This document shows, piece by piece, positions 60,934 to 64,000 of a DNA stretch of 64,000 nt (within the stretch, counting starts at the first letter, position 1; each line of letters starts with the position of its first letter). This DNA is from Diphasiastrum complanatum (lineage: Eukaryota > Streptophyta > Lycopodiopsida > Lycopodiales > Lycopodiaceae). Below the pieces are notes generated by a model. It was given only the letters and a program-made list of their open reading frames with translations. It did not search any database and was not told the DNA's origin. The stretch covers positions 19,551,798 through 19,615,797 of the forward strand of contig CM055113.1 in assembly GCA_029204225.1 (NCBI GenBank). Reading direction: 5' to 3'. A program made the position numbers and the translations under genes.

Positions 60934-61778
60934 TAGCTCAAATCGGGTCTAGTGATAGTAAGCCAAATTAAAGAGCCTATAAGACTCCTATAAAGTGTGA
61001 TGTCCTCGAAGGATTTTTCATCACCTTTAATAGGATCTTTTACCTGTTGCTCCATGGGAGTATCTATGCCTTTACAATTTTGCATATTAAATTTTCTCAA
61101 CATAGAAAAGACATATCTAGATTGACAAATAAAAGCATACTCTTCATGAAAATCAATCTCAAGGCCCAACATTTTAAATTCTCTTCCTAATGCATCCTTA
61201 GTTTCTTGAACTAGCATCAAACAACTTTCACTAAGAATAATGTCATCTACATAGATTAGAAGAATGACAATATTACTACCATCAAACTTTAAGTACATAG
61301 AAGGATCATAGTCACTAAGCACAAATCCTAATGAAAGTAGAAAGTTGTTGAGTCTTGAATACCATGATCTAGGTGCTTGCTTCAAGCCATAAAGACTTCT
61401 AAATAGCAAACACACCTTAGATATATCCTTGATAAATCCTTGAGGTTGTTCCATGTATATCTCCTCCTGAAGATAGCCACTCAAAAAAGCGTTGGAGACA
61501 TCAAGTTGAAACAGTTTCCACTTAAAAAATAAGGCAAGAGAGATTGTGATTCTTATTGTCACCATCTTTGCTACAAGAGCAAAGGTTTCTTCATAGTCAA
61601 GGCCATATATTTGTGCAAAGCCTTTAGCACATAATCTTGCCTTGTACTTGTTGATGGAGCCATCAAGATTGTACTTGATCTTGAACACCCACTTGCATCT
61701 AATGATATGCATGTTAGGTGGTGGATCCACTAGCTCCCATGTGTGGTTGGTGATCAAGGCATCATATTCAATCTTCAT
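60861..61778 (-). pseudogene. Element J reverse transcriptase
   Basis: 305 open codons. CKWVFKIKY, ARLCAKGFAQ, EETFALVAKM, motif A LDVSNAFLSG, YGLKQAPRSWYSRL, IYVDDIILS; a small deletion in the DLGEIHYILG block (FKMLGLEID). The frame shifts near 60905, separating it from RNase H. A TGA at about 61785, where G has Trp, cuts it from integrase in the same frame. Confidence 0.9.
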
Positions 61779-61787
61779 GGCCTCATA

Positions 61788-62500
61788 TCACTCCTTGGTA
61801 TTGAGGACTTCTTGAACATCTTTGGCCTCCTCATGAGAAACAAAATAAGCATAAGTGGAATCAAGATCCACTTGTTTTCCTTTGTCATCATAAGTGAGCC
61901 TCTTGGGCTCAGATTTCTCCCTCATGGATCTTCTAGGAGTGAAAATCTGAGGGCTTCCATTTTCAAATCTCGACTCCTCCATATGTTGATTGTCTTCAAT
62001 AACAAAAGGTAATAGATTTTGAGGTTTCTCAATCTTAGCCCCTCCAAGATTGGACTTTTCTTCTTCATAAAAAACTACATCTCTACTAACAATTACTTTA
62101 GAAGTAGAGAGCATGTAGATTTGATAGGCTTTCTTGTTGGATGAATATCTAACCATTACTCCTTTGCTTGCACAAGGATCATCCTTCTTTCTTGTTTCCA
62201 AGGGAATATGGACTAAGCATATGCATCCATATACTCTAAGGTGATCAACCTTAGGTTTCTTCAAATAAAGTGCTTCATATGGTGACTTTCCTCCAAGTGC
62301 AACATGAGAGATTTGATTGCAAAGATAGTTTGAACAATTGATGGCCTCACCCCAAAAGTCTTTTGGCATGGATGCCTCAATTCTAACGGTTTTGGCACAT
62401 TCACACAATGTTCTGTTCTTTCTTTCAGCCACCCCATTTTGAGATGGTGTATATGCACAATAAAACTCTCTTTTAATGCCTTCAAGCTCAATGAAACTTA
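61788..62500 (-). pseudogene. Element J integrase C-terminal part
   Basis: Starts at GIKREFYCAYTPSQNGVAERKNRT, keeping the catalytic Glu that G has lost; then PKDFWGEAI, the KPKVDHLRVYGC block, VMVRYSSNKKAYQI and RRSMREKSEPKRLTY. Ends at the TGA near 61785. Confidence 0.9.
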
Positions 62501-63826
62501 TTGGAAGTGTACTCACCACCTCCATCACTTCTAAGAATCTTGATTTTGTATGAGAATTGCTTTTCAACTTGAGCTTTGAACTTTAGGAAATAGTCAAACA
62601 CCATAGACTTTGAAGCTAGAAGATATACCCAAGTAAATCTAGTGAAATCATCAATGAAAGTTACAAAGCAAGTAGCACCACCCTTGCTCTTTGAAGATGA
62701 GAAGTGCACATTCGAGTGTATGAGCTCCAATGGATGTGTAGTCTCAATAGATGACTTTGAAAAAGGCTTCTTATGAGACTTAGATACGGCACAAGCCTCA
62801 CATGGCTTGAAATTCTTGGAGATAAGATTAGGCAAACCAATAGCTTTGGCTTTCTTGACCATGGACACCATAGAACTATAGTTAGGATGTCCCAACCTTC
62901 TATGCCAAAGTTTCTCCAAAGAAATATGAGAAGCAAAAGCACCATCACAAGAGTTAGCATACTCTTTGGGATCAAGCTTGTAGATTCCACCATATCTAGA
63001 CCCAAATGCAAGGATCTCATCATGCTTCTTGATTGTACATGTATCAACATTGAAATTCACATCTAGTCCACTATCAAACAATTGCCCAACACGAATAAGA
63101 TTTTTGGTTAACTTAGGAACAAAAAGTACTCTAGACAAAGAAAAAAGTTTTGATGATGAAAGCTTTAAGGGAATGGTCCCTATGACTTCAATAGCACTCT
63201 CATGATCATTTGTTGTGTAGATGGACTTCTTGGCTCCTTCATAAGGTGACATGGAGGAAAAAGAATGCTTGGAAGTACACATATGTGAGGAAGCTCCACT
63301 GTCAATATACCATGAACCATCCTTCTTGAAAGGTGATGAAGAAAAACTCGAGACCATAAGAAATCCATCTCCATTACTTGCATGAGCATCTTCCTTCTCT
63401 TCATTAGAAATGTTGGCTTGCTTAAATTGACTCTTATTCTTGAAGCAATTGGTGGCATAATGCCCCTTCTTGCCACAAAAAAAACACTTGATGTATTTTT
63501 TCTTCTTCTTCTTGGATGTGGAAGCTTGAGAGGACTCATCCTCTTCTCCTTTCTCCTTGGAAATAAGATTGTTCTTTCTTGAAGAGGATTGGTGTTGATT
63601 CTTACTTCTTGTATTGTGCTTGTCTTTGGTAAAGAGAGCTTTACCATCAATGTTGAGAGACAGTCTCTCCATTTTCAAGAGTTTATACTCTTGTCTTGAT
63701 TCTTCAGAAATGACCACACTTTGGAATGCTTCCAAACTTGGTAGCTCCTCCTTAATGGCATAACTCTGAACAAGGTTGTCATATTCTTCTTTTAACCCAT
63801 TAAGTATGACTTGAACAAGTTCATTG
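62500..63826 (-). pseudogene. Element J gag C-terminus, protease and integrase core
   Basis: Open frame: LVQVILNGL capsid end, basic linker, zinc knuckle CFFCGKKGHYATNC near 63450, protease DSGASSHMC near 63295, GAG_pre KLWHRRLGHPNYSSM, integrase IHSNVHFSS (Asn in place of the first Asp) and RSDGGGEYTSNKFH. It shifts frame near 62500. Upstream of LVQVILNGL the expected Gag helices are absent, so the gag N-terminus is lost at about 63826. Confidence 0.88.
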
Positions 63827-64000
63827 GGCCACATCGCACTTTGGTTGATCAATAGTTGATGATAATGCATTGTCACATGTGGATTCACAAGATGGTTCCA
63901 TAAAAAATGCAAGGATCAACCTCCATAATTGTTGTTTTTTTTATATGATATAGTGTATGATGTTATCTATGATATGTGATGTTATCTCAACACACAACTT
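63827..64000. other. Unrecognised sequence at right edge
   Basis: Replaces J's gag N-terminal half. Includes a short direct repeat of GATGTTATCT at about 63959 and 63982. Too little is visible to classify. Confidence 0.4.

Larger units (their letters stand above)
59728..64000 (-). mobile_element. Copia element J, inserted in G, runs off the right edge
   Basis: 3' LTR, RNase H, RT, integrase, protease and partial gag on the minus strand. Same family as G but not the same copy. The G side of the junction ends GTTGG (59723-59727), the candidate target duplication; the partner is outside the window. Lesions: in-frame stop, two frameshifts, an RNase H deletion and disrupted gag. Confidence 0.87.

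Overview
This is a stretch of land-plant nuclear DNA made almost entirely of LTR retrotransposons of the Ty1/copia superfamily. The evidence is the domain order gag, protease, integrase, reverse transcriptase, RNase H, the zinc knuckles (CX2CX4HX4C), the primer-binding sites that match the initiator-Met tRNA, and TG..CA LTRs with 5-bp target duplications. The only recognisable host-like gene is the broken C-terminal part of a nodulin-like/NFD4-type major facilitator protein at 15.5-16.1 kb. I cannot place the plant below the level of land plants. No rRNA, tRNA, CRISPR array or complete host gene was seen.

Layout. 1-4400: 3' part of a decayed copia element (A, + strand) with its 3' LTR. 4.4-9.5 kb: gene-free DNA with two long CT microsatellites, two hairpins, a degenerate minisatellite and a 24-bp tandem repeat. 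9.6-11 kb: a deletion derivative (K, +). 11.8-14.85 kb: decayed element F (-), followed by a degenerate tandem array holding a second copy of F's protease segment. 15.5-16.1 kb: the MFS remnant, split by a 287-bp insert with 19-bp direct repeats. 16.4-18.7 kb: microsatellites and unrecognised DNA.

18.7-40.1 kb is a four-level nest. Element D (-) is split in its RNase H by element O (+, duplication GTATC). O is split at its gag zinc knuckle by element B (+, duplication ACAAA). B is split in its reverse transcriptase by element C (-, duplication AGGGC). C has equal-length 653-bp LTRs with no difference seen in the part compared, and one unbroken 1316-codon gag-pol frame; it looks recently active. 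B was also open from end to end until C landed. O and D are old and full of lesions.

40.1-55.1 kb is a patchwork of older fragments: E (with an internal inversion and an open gag-RNase H fusion frame), D' (-), A' (+, same family as A), H (-, same family as E) and I (-, C family). 55.15-59.7 kb is element G (+), cut by the 3' LTR of J (-), a relative that runs to the right edge.

The most interesting signal is shared across families: the palindrome CACACGTGTG (a G-box core inside a self-complementary 10-mer) recurs in the LTRs of A', B, C and D, and exact or near copies lie between the primer-binding site and gag in A', B, D' and G. That position resembles a retroviral RNA dimerisation palindrome as well as a transcription-factor site.
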